From: Branchiostoma floridae
Lineage: Eukaryota; Chordata; Leptocardii; Amphioxiformes; Branchiostomatidae
DNA length: 64,000 nt
Assembly: GCF_000003815.2 (NCBI RefSeq)
Contig: NC_049987.1
Span: 23,055,661 to 23,119,660 of the forward strand
Reading direction: 5' to 3'
The translations under genes were made by a program, and so were the position numbers. This document shows, piece after piece, positions 24,214 through 55,685 of this stretch (position 1 is its first letter; each line of letters opens with the position of its first letter). The notes below the pieces were generated by a model. It was not told the origin of the DNA and searched no databases. It saw nothing but the letters and a program-made list of their open reading frames with translations.

Positions 24214-25088
24214 TACTCCATTTCGGTTAGCTGGAAGACGTTTGTATCACAAACGGTGATCAACGACACTTTGTCAAAGTTTCCGCTCATTTCAAATCCA
24301 AACGATGGTCGATTTCTCTGATGAGCTAATCTAACATCAAATCTAGAGGTTAGGCCCGGCTTCTACCCTTTTAGCGGATATTTGTGCCCTTTTACTTGCT
24401 TGATTCTGTTTTATGTTTTCTTTGTGTCACTGGTTGAGAAAAAGATAGTCTGACAAAATAGAGAGCCCATTAAAACGGATTGGAACTCTTCCAAAACAAG
24501 ACGGAGCCTAACGTCTGCTTGGAGGGTACCTCCGGGCACCCAATGCCTGCTACTGTGTATCGAGCTGTTTACGGATGTTTAATGTTGTCAGTAAACTTTA
24601 GCTACAGCTTATTTTGGTATATTGCTGTTGATATTATCACCCTTATAACCAATGTCACATTTGGCGAAAATTGATCGGACGACGATTCTACGGTATTCTC
24701 CCGAACGTCGCTTACAATAACAAGAGTTCGGAGACCTCATACCTCCATGAAATATTCTGATTATGCAAATGACTTGCATATATGCATAATTTATGCTTGG
24801 TTATATTCACCTTTGTATAACTGACACAGGTCACAATGTTGGCAATCCAATCATATACTACATTTACTACATGAATTAGGACACATTCACATTAATCATG
24901 CAAATTAGGGATTTATTTGCATAATTGGTATCTGGTAATCTTCCACCTGTCACAAATTTCATATGTTACATGTATTTGAGTCCTGTAATGAAAAATACTG
25001 GAAATATAGATTTTCCTCATTAAAGATGCAAATAAAGTCTAGATTTGTATAATTTGCACTTCATTATGTACCTCTCTGCCAAACATGT
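24214..25088. other. AT-rich intergenic stretch
   Basis: No coding evidence. 24490-24530 shares a block with 30915-30950 (gacggagcctaac...tctgcttggag), so part is an interspersed repeat. Several atgcaaat-like words occur at 24760-25030. Confidence 0.4.
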
Positions 25089-25560
25089 GTGGGACCGCGT
25101 GGCACGATCGGGAGCGCGTTGGTCTCAGGCCCGAGAGGTCCCGGGTTCAAATCCGCTTGCCGTGTCACCGATCTTGTGCCCTTGGGAAAGGCACTTTACA
25201 CGACTTTCCTCACCTATCTCAGGTGTAAATGAGTACATAGCTTCGGCTAGTGGCAGTGACAGGCCTTGTTGTGGTGACAGGCCATGGGGGCATGTTCGGG
25301 CATGACACACCCGCCATGACACACGAGTCAGGGGTAGGAGGAACCCCTTACATCCTTGGTCGGAAGTCCTCCTAGGAGACGGAAACTCCAAATAACAAAC
25401 CTGCATCTGCTGGGGCCGTCTTACACGTTGCAAACAATTGCCCCTGTAGGACTAAGTGCACCAGTGGACGAGAGGGTGGTGGAGAAGGAAGTGCACACCC
25501 CTCCTTCACCTTAAAAAGTGCAGGCCAGGCAGACTGGTCGCCTTAAACCCACCCTGTCTG
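25089..25560 (+). mobile_element. tRNA-derived SINE, copy 2
   Basis: Begins with a tRNA-like head (gggaccgcgtggcacgatc...; B box gggttcaaatcc at about 25142). The body is the same as at 10723-11160, with an extra segment around 25255-25330. Both copies share the end near ctccttcaccttaaaaagt. Confidence 0.8.
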
Positions 25561-25564
25561 CCTA

Positions 25565-25900
25565 CCATTGTCTTCCGAGACAGACGGATGCCAAAACAAA
25601 ACAGCCAAACATACCTATATGCTAAATATCATAGAAATTCGTCGTTCCTATGTTCCGTTATGCTCATTGGAAGATTTTGACAAAATTGCTAGGGGGCCCA
25701 AACTTAAATACCCTTTTCCTTACGTCACAAGCTATCTTCCACCAAGAAATCAAGGCCATAGCATGTTCAGGTCAAAAGATACAAAAAAATCAAAGTTCTG
25801 CTGCAGTATCAAGGTCACACAACAGGGGGCCCCAAAATCGACCTTGACCTTTGTCTTCCAAACACCTACCCACATACCAAATATCTAGCAACAGGATTAC
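25565..25900. repeat. Dispersed repeat, shared with 57040-57560
   Basis: Recurring phrases (ctagggggcccaaact, ttctgctgcagta, agggggcc, ttgacctt, ccaaatatc) occur in the same order at 57040-57560. No frame of interest. Confidence 0.55.
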
Positions 25901-26324
25901 TGAACAAAATTTCTTAATTACTGTATATATTACTCTTGTTTTAAAGACATACCATTCTGACAACACATTAGATATGTACCCTTTTTATTTCGAATTTGCC
26001 ATCAGTAATTTCTTTGATCTTTGATGACAGTTATACAGATTGTTTCATCTTCTTGAAAAGTTGAACAATGAATCTGAGACTGGACCTTTGAGTTACAATG
26101 CTAGTCTTGATGATAGCTTTCAGAATATAAAGTTTAAACTCTAGTCAAGATCTGCACCTCAATTTGAAGTACAAAATCTGTGACAATATTGCTATCAGCA
26201 CAGTATTGAATACATATTGTTCCAAATGTGAGACCAGATCACTCATAGTCATACATGACTACTGTTATCAATAATCTTTTGTTGTTCTGTATGAATGAGT
26301 GAATGAGTGAATGAATGAATGAAT

Positions 26325-26330
26325 TTTATT
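26325..26330 (-). terminator. Candidate poly(A) signal for DNAJC28, inside the inserted element
   Basis: On the minus strand this reads AATAAA, about 260 bp after the stop codon. It lies in the outer repeat element, so the element may supply the transcript end. Confidence 0.4.
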
Positions 26331-26419
26331 AACATATCTGTATGTAGCCTAATAGTACTATTGTCTATATAGCTAGTAGTTGTTACTGGTTGCTATACAT
26401 TGTACCTTGTGCGATTGTG

Positions 26420-26548
26420 TAGCCTCTACCAGGCTTCGTGGTTTGGTGGTCTAATTGTAGAAATTGGTCAAATAGAGTAAATACTACGCTAGGGGAGTCA
26501 GCCGGCCGATTAGGGACATCTCCAAACCACGAAGCCTGGTAGAGGCTA
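26420..26548. mobile_element. MITE with 9-bp target-site duplication
   Basis: Terminal inverted repeats of about 27 bp (tagcctctaccaggcttcgt... and complement). The 9-bp direct repeats fit a Mutator-like superfamily more than hAT (8 bp). No coding content. Confidence 0.8.
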
Positions 26549-26585
26549 GCGATTGTGAGCAATAAATTCATTCATTCATTTAAAA

Positions 26586-29425
26586 TCATTCATTTAGTGG
26601 TGTAAACCTCCAGTGCCTTAAGATACCCCATCTCATCTTCTCTTTACTTGTTTTTTCCTCAGCTTTAGTTTCTACAGTTTGCTGCTTTTCTTGTTCTTCC
26701 TGAGCTCTAAACTTTTCCATCACCTTGGCCACCTCCCTGTCTGGCTTGATGTGGCCCAGCTGCTTGGCCATGATAGGGACAATCATGTTATACTTGTCGA
26801 TTCTCTTGTTCAGTGCAGCGATGTCCTCTCTGAAAGTATCCAGGTATGTATTCCACTTCTTCTGATTCTGTGGTGAGAAGGGTTCAGGGCCAAATGCTGC
26901 CCTCTTTGAATCAAGTTTCTTCCGGAGTTCCTTGATGCGGTTTCGCACCTCCACTTCCAATTCGACCCACTGTGGCTTGAACCCGTTGTCGTTGAGAATC
27001 TTGTTGATGAGATGTGTGGTGGTGTCTTGGTACGGATTGTACTCCGACTTTTGCAAGTTCAAAGGCTTCCCCTTGCCAGGAAGGTTGTCGAATTCCCCGT
27101 TGGCCATCGATTCCGCGATCATATCCTCGACCATGCGGTCGATGACCTGCACGATTTTCGCTTTCCTTGCTTGCCGTTTCTCTTGCAGGACAAGCACGCT
27201 TTCCGACATGGCCGACAGCTTGGCGACTTTGTAGTCCACGACCCTGTTGGCTGCCCGGTCGACTTTATACTGTTGGTACTGCTTTTGCCTCTGTGTGGGA
27301 GTGCCGTAACCAACCCCCTCGAACCCCAGATACTGCCTGTGCTGAGGAGCCGTGTGCTTTATACCAGTATCTTCCTCTTCCTCTTCATTTGCTTCTGCTT
27401 CTTCCTTCCTTCTCTCCCTCACCAGCTTTTCCTGCACGGTTCTGTAGGCTTCCTCCACCTGTATAGGAATGGTTTATTTGACATCGATTATTTTGATGAC
27501 TGAAAATTTTGACAGTGATTACTTTGATGACTGAAAATTTTGACAGTGATTATTTTGATGACTGAAAATTTTGACAGTGATTATTTTGATGACTGAAAAT
27601 TTTGACAGTGATTATTTTGATGACTGAAAATTTTGACAGTGATTATTTTGATGACTGAAAATTTTGACAGTGATTATTTTGATGACTGAAAAATTTGACA
27701 GTGATTATTTTGATGACTGAAAAACAAAATATTGTGATCTAAATCAAATTGAAACAACTGTGCAATATAATGATTTTAAAGTAATGACAAGCAACACTCA
27801 CACTGTGCAATACTATTTATGTATACGCCATGTGTCCCCCTGCATGTTTGGTCAGCATTATGACCAATGTGACCTGGGATGTGTGTATCTTTCTTTTATT
27901 TATGAATAAAGAATGATTTTACTAATACACAAACAAAACATCACTCTTGCAGTCATAGGACTGAATTGCGTTGAACATTTACATAGATACAATTATCATA
28001 CGCAATACAATACGGTATAAAATGGTTGAAAAGTGAGAAATTATCGCATCCTGTGGTCTACAATAAGATTAAAACCTATTAAAGTAAATGATGATTTCCA
28101 AAATTGCACTTTAAAATATTGCATGTCAGGCTTTTAGCTAGGATTTTATCATAGGGTGTCCAAATTTCTTACCGCTTGGCGAGCGCTGCAGGCGCGAGTA
28201 TTGTAGGGGGCCTGGGGACATCCTCACTCAGAAAACTTTTAAATTTATAACTCTCTGAAACACCACTTCCCACATTTTGAGATGCAAATTTGGGGGAATG
28301 AAGCAAATTTACTGTCAGACAGGCCACATGTGACCTGTAGCATCCCTGGTCAATCAGAATTTCATGATTGTCAGAGGATGTGCTCCCCAGTGTAAGGCCG
28401 TACAATTTGAGTTATTTTTTGCATTTTGCCGCCTTAGCGGCAAAATGCTCTGAGGCCAGAATAGTCGCCGTTGTGATGGAGTGATGTTGAGATGAACGGA
28501 CCTGTTCAATCCATGCCAAACATTTCTAAACCTGTTAAAACAGGCATTTTTCCAACATGTTCGCACTGGCGCAGTGGTTAAAGTTTACGCTTTCTGAACC
28601 AATGCACCCGGTTCGAATCCGGGGAGGTAGATTTTTTTTTTTCTTTTTTACATCCATTAAAATACTAATTTTTACATCCATTTGGCCACACCAATTTATT
28701 TCTTTGGTTAACGGATTCGCCGCTTCGTTTTTTTGCCGAATAGAAATAAAAATTAAAAAAAACAACTTAAAAATGCCCCGCAACAGAGCTCACTCAAAAA
28801 CAGGCAGTGTAGTGAAATTTGCTGCAGTTCACGCAAATTTTAACAGGTGGCGTCTAGATCTAGATTCAGGCACATATGTGAATCTCTCCATGCGCCAATA
28901 TCAGGTTTAATTACTCTGTTCTATTTATATGACATTCTAATAACTAGAAAAAAACGTTCACACACGCAAACATTGGCAAAATGCCAGCTTTTTTAAAAGC
29001 ACTTGTTTAACAGGCCATACATTGTACGCCTGTACGGCTGACTGGCTAAAAGTAAAAGCCTGTTGCATGTCAATATTGCACGAGAAGAGAAATCCAACAA
29101 TTCGAGTATTATCAATATATGTGGATTCTAGTACCTGAGCAAACTTCCTTGGGTCGGCAGTTTTGGACCCGCTGTCGGGATGGTATTGTTTAGCCCGTTT
29201 GATGAAAGCTTCCTTCAGCTCTGCCTCGGTACAGCCATCAGAGATGCCCAGTAGGCTATAGCAGTCCTTGAGGTTCTTTGCGAGTTTGTATCCCAGAAGC
29301 CGACCGCTTGTGCCGAGACGTCTCAGTGAGTGCAGCTGGATAGTTCTGCCCAAAATGGAGTGTGATAGAACTCTTGCACACTGCATGGTTGCTTGGAGAA
29401 AGCAAGCAGGGTTGTATACGTTCAT
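26586..29425 (-). CDS. DNAJC28: DnaJ homolog subfamily C member 28
   Basis: Two coding exons on the minus strand, 29425-29135 and 27458-26586, join in phase 0 (FAQ|VEEAYR) to 387 aa; human is 388. The first ATG is at 29425; an in-frame stop lies about 30 bp upstream. A basic, Ser/Leu-rich N-terminus looks like a mitochondrial presequence. The J domain (CYSLLGISDGCTEAELK) keeps the HPD motif in KQYHPDSG, ending in exon 3. Then come TPQHRQYLGFEGVGYGTPTQ and the DUF1992 block (IVQVIDRMVEDMIAESM, FDNLPGKGKPLN) and LNKRIDKYNMIVPI. The HPD motif implies stimulation of an Hsp70 ATPase; the client is unknown. A 5' non-coding exon probably ends at 30267 and splices to 29546. Confidence 0.92.
27485..27725. 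repeat. 31-bp minisatellite next to the DNAJC28 acceptor
   Basis: About 7.7 nearly identical units (tgattattttgatgactgaa...gacag). It starts about 25 bp inside the intron from the acceptor of exon 27458-26586, so it occupies the place of branch point and polypyrimidine tract. Confidence 0.92.
27726..29134. other. DNAJC28 intron with interspersed repeats
   Basis: 27840-27920 shares its end (gacctgggat...gaataaagaatgatttt) with 48765-48820. 28120-28420 is related to 1-255. 28563-28632 has a tRNA-like promoter. No exon is seen. Confidence 0.5.
28563..28632 (+). mobile_element. tRNA-derived sequence (SINE head)
   Basis: A-box-like tggcgcagtggttaaag and B box ggttcgaatcc, followed by a T-rich run. 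The clover-leaf is not convincing, so this is more likely a SINE head than a tRNA gene. Confidence 0.55.
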
Positions 29426-30266
29426 TTGGCTAGCCAAATAGGCCTGTTCATGTCAGGGAAGACAGTTGACAAATGTGTTTGCCATCTGCATATGCCTGCT
29501 CAAGTTGTAAGGTCATGATATTGGCTTGTGCATGGCTTGTGCCTCCCTGAAACAGAAAATGAAAGTGCCTGATTGGGAAACATCCTGATACCGATATACC
29601 AAAAGCAAAACTTGTCCTTGGTAAAATCAGGGTTATTAATAGATTAGAACCTCTGTGACCTGACAGGGCCTGGCTGGGTCAAGCATATCTGGATTGGGCA
29701 GAAATATCAGAATTGGACAGCGGTCAGGGGGTTGGGTCAACTCAACATAATAAAATTGTATTAGACAAGGCTGGATGGGTAAAGTAAAACTTGATCGGAC
29801 AGGAGGTTTGGTCAGAAGCTGTATCGAGACTCTCTCTCCCCCCTCCTTCTCAAATATTTTTGTAACAGCCCAAATATTATGATAGACAGTTTTGGCAGCC
29901 ATGTCACGCCCCATTGCGGTTACGCCCATACTAGAAAGTTAGAACATCACACGGTATATCATGTGATCCAAGTACAGAATTATCTATTAATACAATCACC
30001 TCATACATTCCACAATGTTCTTGTTTCCAAGTATCGAGTGGTTGTTTGGAATTTGGACTTCAAGAAAGTTTTCACGTAACGTTGGGTATTTAGTTTTGTT
30101 GACCTAAAAAGGTAAACAGTGAAAAATGTCCTCATCTGTCCCTTTCTGTGCCGTGTCAAGTGAATTAATTTGACGGAACGTGTACTTGAATATGTCAGTC
30201 GTACATATGTAAGAAAACGGCACCAGCATAACTTAAAGAAAGTTAGAACATTAAACAAAAACTCAC

Positions 30267-30340
30267 CTGCGTTTTACCCACCGGCGAAAAGCAGCCATTT
30301 TGTTTGTTTCGTAAGGTGACCTCTGACCTATATTCGAAAA
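30267..30340 (-). other. Putative DNAJC28 5' non-coding exon with upstream ORF
   Basis: A GTGAGT donor (minus strand, 30266-30261) preceded by an ATG at 30298. The matching acceptor is at 29547-29548 after a pyrimidine-rich tract. Joined, the upstream ATG gives MAAFRRWVKR... and stops after 21 codons, before the main ATG. The 5' limit of this exon is not known. Confidence 0.5.
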
Positions 30341-30503
30341 AGAAAAAAAAATTACTTATTAGTTTCCTTTAAAATGATTGAAATCAATGGAAATATTTTC
30401 TTGAGTAATTGTTGTAAAACTGAATCATTGTAAAATATGTTGTAAAAATTGTAAAAAATCTTGAACATACAACAAAAGTCATAGGTCATCCACATTTGCC
30501 CTG

Positions 30504-30516
30504 ATTGGCGGGAAAC
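30504..30516. promoter_or_regulatory. E2F-like site overlapping an inverted CCAAT box
   Basis: ttggcgggaaa at 30505-30515 matches the E2F consensus, and attgg at 30504-30508 is an inverted CCAAT. It lies between the putative first exons of DNAJC28 (minus) and GART (plus), where a shared promoter would be. Purine synthesis genes are commonly growth-regulated. Binding is inferred. Confidence 0.5.
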
Positions 30517-30539
30517 TGTTCTCACGCGGACCGACTGAT

Positions 30540-30610
30540 TCGGGAATCAGCCACTGATCTGGAAAATTTTGTGATTTGCCGCTGATTTCGGCACTTAATC
30601 AACGTGATAG
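30540..30610 (+). other. Putative GART 5' non-coding exon
   Basis: A consensus donor, ag|gtaagt, at 30611 is the best plus-strand partner for the acceptor at 31966-31967, which lies 13 bp before the GART ATG. The exon start is a guess. Confidence 0.45.
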
Positions 30611-31980
30611 GTAAGTACTGGTTGTGTCTTAATTTGATCTTAAGAAGTAACTGCTCGTACAAGCATGTTTGCGCTTTAAAATCTACGGAATTAATTGTAA
30701 CCGAACTCGGAGCTTCATATGGTCATGCTTGTTGTAGTTTCCAGACTTGTGTGCCTGCTCCCCAAGCAGAGGTTAGGTTCCAACTGTTTCTGACGTCTAT
30801 TTGAACATTTTCACCGGCTTTCGTATTTCGTCATGTTTTCTTTTCCGTCCGCCAGCCAAAATGAAATATGAAGAAATAGCAAAGCCCTACAAAACACCAA
30901 AAATACTTCAAAATCCAGACGGAGCCTAACCTCTGCTTGGAGAGTATTTGTGTACCATGTGCACATGTGTACCGGATATAGGGCTTGTTTTCACATATAC
31001 ATCAACATGGACAAAAGATTCCTACACAAAGCGGAAGCCATCACTTTTTGACCAATATTTGTAACGTAATTATAGCACACGGGTTAGAAAATAATGTTTA
31101 TTCACTCTTCATTGGAGTGGGGAGGGGGGCGCTGGCCGGCTGTCCCCTAGCAGTAGCACGTGAACAAAACGTGACCGTAAGTAGTAGATATGCTGACCGT
31201 GACCGTCGCTGTACAGACGTCTACGGTGACAACCTTAGGGCATCGCGTTACAAGTTTATAGGAAGTCAAGCTGAGGCACTTGGCTTTTCAAGTGGGGTCG
31301 AATTACATTTTGTAGCACACTGATCCAAAGCCCATTGTTATTCTTTTTAATAATAATAATAGTAATGTGAAAGAAAAAATCGTCTCAACATTTGTGGCAT
31401 GTCAGGGTTTTTAAACCCAGGTCCAAACCATCTCAAGCTGGTATCTCACTTAACTACATCACATTGGCTGCAGCGTCACTGAGTTTTGATTTGGATTTTT
31501 GTTGCCCTTGACTTTACAATGGGAGTATCATGGAAAACATACAAGTCTAATTTAAAAAATGACAACAAAGGATACAAAGCATAATTAGATAAGTTTTTTT
31601 TTTTCAATGAATTTCGTTGAGCGCTCTTTCAAATTGGTCGGCAGCAGCAATGTACCACGTACAGCTTACCAGTACATGTAATTGAAATGCCTCCTTAACC
31701 GTCACGGCGCTAACATACCTATCCTAAGGAGGCAGTGTCCATCAGAGCCCACCGTCCCACCCTCAACAGAGACGGGGGGCGACATAGACTTTCTGATATC
31801 CCCTCCTTCAAAAGTAGTGTGTTCCTAAGGTCACTGCTGGAGATAGAAGGGTCATTCATTCTGTGAACAAAGTTGACGGAGTTCGTCCAAAAATTTAGAG
31901 GGATCCCTTTAGTGTTAATTCCAGTGTTGGATGTATTTTTCTATACCTATCATCATTTTCCACCCAGATAAATCGTAACC

Positions 31981-51437
<19,457 letters not shown>

Positions 51438-51539
51438 CACAAAGAGTCTTCTACCAATATCTTAGATTCATTTAAATCTGCAGCACTTTTTTGCATCAGG
51501 GTGAACATCAGAAGTTCATGTCTTTCAAGACTATTTTAA

Positions 51540-52415
51540 GACGATGGGAATCGAGAGACCGATACAGAACAACGCAATGAGTCTTCTAATAGTATCTTCA
51601 TTCAAGTCTGCAGCACTTACTTTGAGCATCATGGTGAGAATCAGAAGTTCACATCTTTTAGTTTGCAGTCAAAACGCAGTTAAAGACTGGTATGCATCGA
51701 CAGTCAAGGGAAACTGGTTCGCTCTGATACGGAATTATAACACTTAAAAGTTTTCTAACAATAGTCAATATTGTAACTCGATGTAGTTTAGACATCCAGG
51801 TAAAAAGATATGAAAGGTTGCAAGTTACCCTTTGGGCCATGGAGTTGGTCGCACGCAGACTGGTGGCCATCGACAGTCAAGGGAAACTGGTTCGCTCAGA
51901 TACAGAATATGACTAGACTCATTCACGTTATAATTTTTTGCATTGGGGTGAAAATGACAAGTTCATGTCTTTCAAAACAATTTTAAGACTGGTGGGAATC
52001 GACAGACCGAGACAGAAAAACACACAGAGTCTTCTAACAATATCTTAGATTCCTTTAAATCTGCAGGACTTACTTTTTGCATCCGGGTGAAAATCAGAAG
52101 TTCACGTCTTTCAGTTTGCAGTTAAAACAACTATAGTAACACATTTAAAGACTGGTATGCATCAACAGTCAAGGGGAACTGGTCCGCTCCGATACAGAAT
52201 TACACAAAGAGTCTTCTAACAATAGTCAGTATAGTACATTTTGTGTAAGTCAATGAAGATTGGACATCCAAGTAATATGATATGAAAAGCAACTTACTCA
52301 AGCAACAGGATACATTTTTTTAGCTGTCATGCGTTCATGATCAGGCCATGGAGCTGGTAGCTTGGAGACTCGTGGCCATCACAGTCAAGGGAAGCTGGTC
52401 CGCTCCGATACTGAA
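51540..52415 (+). repeat. Degenerate copies of the GART terminal exon end and 3' UTR
   Basis: Recurrences of the last coding bases (atcgacagtcaagggaaact, ggttcgctcNgatacNgaat) at about 51690-51735, 51840-51912, 52157-52200 and 52345-52410, with 3' UTR words (agagtcttctaacaatat) between them and at 51570 and 52022. They lie beyond the real stop at 51437 and would be in the 3' UTR. Confidence 0.88.
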
Positions 52416-52636
52416 TTAAAAAAAAGGAGAAAAAAAAACAAACACTTTTTCCAACAATATTGGAATGCTAATGTCACATTTCCAAACCGGGCCCATAGCA
52501 AATATCAAACTATAGTATGCAAGGAGCTGAGAGGGTTTGTTTTCAAGGGGGTTTGAGTTACCATGTGGGTATTAGACAAGAGAGAACATCCTGCTGCATT
52601 CTCTCTATGTGTTCATGATATCACACTTTATCATGA

Positions 52637-53616
52637 AGCTGGTGTGTTACGCCGAATGGCGGTTATACCGGCTATATAGATACAGATACAGATCATGCAA
52701 ATGCAATGCAAAACTAGCAATGTTTACATTATTATAGAAGAAGAGTAGATGGAGAAATGTTGTCTTATTGTCAACAGTGGTGAAAATTTGATGTTTTGTC
52801 ATTAGACACTTGCAGTCGAAATCATGTTTACCAAAGTATGTTTTAGAGTTCTGTTTTTCTTTCTAGCTGCTTTAGCAGAGGTTTGTCCTTTTTGAGTGGT
52901 GTATTTTTCTAGTTGCTGTCTTGGTCTTAGCGTATACAAGAAAGGATATAAAGAAAAAGTTTAGAGGTTATATTTCGAATTCCTGTTGTTTACCTGGATA
53001 CCTATTAGATCTAGAGGTCAGTGTGACTGACCCCTGTTCTTGATCAGCTTTGTCATGTATTGAAAAAATAAAGAAATAAAACACGGACAAAAGCAAATTC
53101 AATTCCTTTTGGAAGTCTTGCAAAGACTGAAAAATAATGGATTACTGAGACTGTTCAAAATATGATAGATGCAAATACTTGCCATATACTATCATAAAGT
53201 ATCTTCTAGTTAACTGCTTCCCAACCCTGTGGGACCACCACAACAGTATAATCAACCACTGGATATGATGATACTACTAGTACTGCTATAACGTTAAGCA
53301 TCTCAAGCCAACAGAATATGCATCATTCTGTGCCTCTAGTTGGTAACAGTACGTACTTATAAGTTTATAATATTGCTATACTTAACTCTCAGACAAAAAC
53401 GTATGACTTCAGTATTACAGATGATTGTTTTGATTTTATTGCCTCATTTGTTTCATTTTATGGTACTTCTTTACCTCTTTTGAGAATATTTTCTAAGTGC
53501 GTGACGGGTCGTTCGGTGTAATATAACCAGCTGCTGCCGCGCCGCGTGCCTACAAAGCTGGTGTGTTACACCGAAGGGCGGTTATACCGGCTATATAGAT
53601 ACAGATACAGACCAGC
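52637..53616 (+). repeat. Direct repeat pair, 57 bp, 920 bp apart
   Basis: 52637-52692 and 53560-53616 both read aagctggtgtgttacNccga...ggcggttataccggctatat then agatacagatacag. Probably two tails of one interspersed family. No coding signal between them. Confidence 0.7.
53066..53080 (+). terminator. Candidate GART poly(A) signals
   Basis: Two AATAAA-type hexamers in aaaaaataaagaaataaaa. If used, the 3' UTR is about 1.65 kb and includes the terminal-exon copies. Confidence 0.4.
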
Positions 53617-54476
53617 TGAGCAGAGCTAGTGATGAATTATTTCCGTCGCCAGAATGTAATGCATCTGGGTGTGTATCTTCCTCTTTCCGTTTGCTTATTT
53701 ATGTGTGTGTGCAAGCATGATAAATCCAGAATGATTTGTCTTGACTTTTGGTATGTTGGTAGGTCTTGATGAGGCTTCAAAATTGTTGGATTTTAAGGCC
53801 CCCAGTGCCTTGTCATAGTACTGCAGCGGTATGTTTTATCGAAGATGGTGTGGTCGCCAGATTGAAGTGGTAGATAGCTATTGTTGATAACATAGTCCAT
53901 ATCTATAAAATCCTCACACCCCATTTGCTGTTGACATAAATTAGTCTTAGGATTGAGTTATAGGGTTAATTTAGATACTCCTTTGGTGTAATTTGTAGCT
54001 TCTGATTAGGTTTTGTGCTCAGCAGCTGTGTGGGAATTATTCAGGAGTTTTATCGACACGACAAAAAGCACAGTGACTTTTCTATGGTTGACTGCGTTGC
54101 ACATGTATATTATATAAACATACGATATGAGAGATACGGACTAGATAAATTAAAATTCTACTCAACAAAATGGGATGACAACTTCCAATTGTACAATAGA
54201 GTTAATTCCAGTTGTGGCGGCCATGTTGGATTTCTGGGGTCATCCGGGGTCATGGCACCAGAACGAGACTGCAGGTGGTACCAGCTGGGCATTCTACTAT
54301 ATAGGCTGTATTGCAGACATAAGTATGCCATCTTCGGGAGTGCATTTCACCCCTCTAAGGTTAACATCTGCGCAATATATGCCTGTTATCTATAGAAAAT
54401 ATTGTTGTGGACATTTGAACTTGATTTTTGTGATATTTTGTATTAATTTTTCACATTTTTTGACGGGTGACCAGAG

Positions 54477-55685
54477 AACAACTAATGTCAGTGGTTACAT
54501 CCTCCATGTGCGCTGTGTATCGGTAACTGTGATTAAACCCTACAAAAACATGGAAATATCGGACTGACAGACCTTTGGGTAGAAATTTAGAAGACATTTG
54601 ACTGTTATTCTGATGATTTCTCGACGCCAAGAACCATTCCGCAAACTACACTCTATGGGAAAATCCTGCAGCACTCAATGGGGAAGGTGGTGTATGTACC
54701 GGGTGTGCTCCTTTACTTGTTTCCCAATTTATCCGACAGTGTTTTTATTGTTTGTTTTTTTTTAGTTTGAACAACATACCCCGTAACAAATGTCCACATG
54801 TTGCATAACATTGTGGGATAAAATGTAGCAGATTGTTTACTGTTGTTTTTGCAATTTTTCAATGCCAAGGTGGAAAAAAACCATAACTTTTATTATAAGT
54901 ACGAGCGGAGGAGGGATTGTAGCCTGAGTGTCATCCTAGGTAGCCTATTGGGGCTCCCATACTCACCCCTCACAAACCAGAGAGGTGAGTATGACAGCCT
55001 CGGAAACCAACTAGGATGACACTCAGGCTAGAGTCGGCCCTCAGATTACTCTAAAAGTGGGCTTCATGCCAGTTTCAGATCAGTGTGGGTGGAAATGTGA
55101 CAGAATTTTCACAGATGCTGCGAAGATCTGTTCATAAAACTACGTATTACTAAGTTCTATCACCAATTTACCCCTGTAGCTCTTCAAGTGGGGTAAACCC
55201 CACAAATGTAAAATGTTACAAGGGACAAAGTGATATGCTATGTCTAGTCTACTATGTCTACACTCAGGCAAAAATTCATCGTCCACTGGAGATAAGATTT
55301 ATGTTTTTCTGCACGTTGGCATTGAAAAATCCCTAACAGAAAAAATCTGCTACATTTCATCCCACAATTTTATGGACCCAACATGTGGACTTTGTTGTGT
55401 AGGGTTATGTTGTTTAAACTAGAATAAAACAATGAAAACCTGAATTGGGAAGAAAGTAAAGGAGCACACCCGGCATGATATTCCCATAGAGCATAGTTTG
55501 CAGAACAGATCTCGGCATCAATAAATCATCAGAACAACTGCCAAATGTCTTCTAAATTTCTATTCGCAAAGATGTCATTCCCATATTATATGTATTTGTA
55601 GGGTTTAGTCCCAATAGTAAACCTACTATATCACAGCTACCAATACAAAGCACTCATGGATGATATAAACATGATACTGTTCTCA
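54477..55685. mobile_element. Fold-back element nested in the left arm
   Basis: Absent from the right arm, where gggtgacctgatagtacagg is continuous. The ends, 54480-54850 and 55320-55685, pair over most of their length (blocks ggagcacacccgg, tttctaaatttct, ccacatgttg and others). In the loop a further hairpin lies at 54920-55030. Confidence 0.75.
54920..55030. mobile_element. Hairpin MITE in the loop of the nested element
   Basis: tagcctgagtgtcatcctag at the left end is repeated inverted at the right end (ctaggatgacactcaggcta). Third level of nesting in this region. Confidence 0.8.

Larger units (their letters stand above)
26285..26590. mobile_element. Short element ending in (attc)n with a nested MITE
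   Basis: Outer ends: a gaatgaatgaattttatt block at 26310-26335 and the inverted caataaattcattcattc at 26559-26580. A MITE at 26420-26548 is inserted inside and flanked by a 9-bp direct repeat gcgattgtg (26411-26419 and 26549-26557). The outer element reaches the stop codon of DNAJC28. Confidence 0.7.

Noticed and set aside
26679-27503. Plus-strand frames antisense to DNAJC28
   Set aside because: Shadows of the conserved minus-strand coding exon.
29426-29437. DNAJC28 start at 29437
   Set aside because: That codon is TTG; the first in-frame ATG is at 29425.
54015-54567. Frames repeated at 63309-63566 (GHPGSWHQNETAGG and similar) as a small gene family
   Set aside because: They sit in the inverted arms, are broken by small differences and have no family resemblance; more likely repeat sequence.
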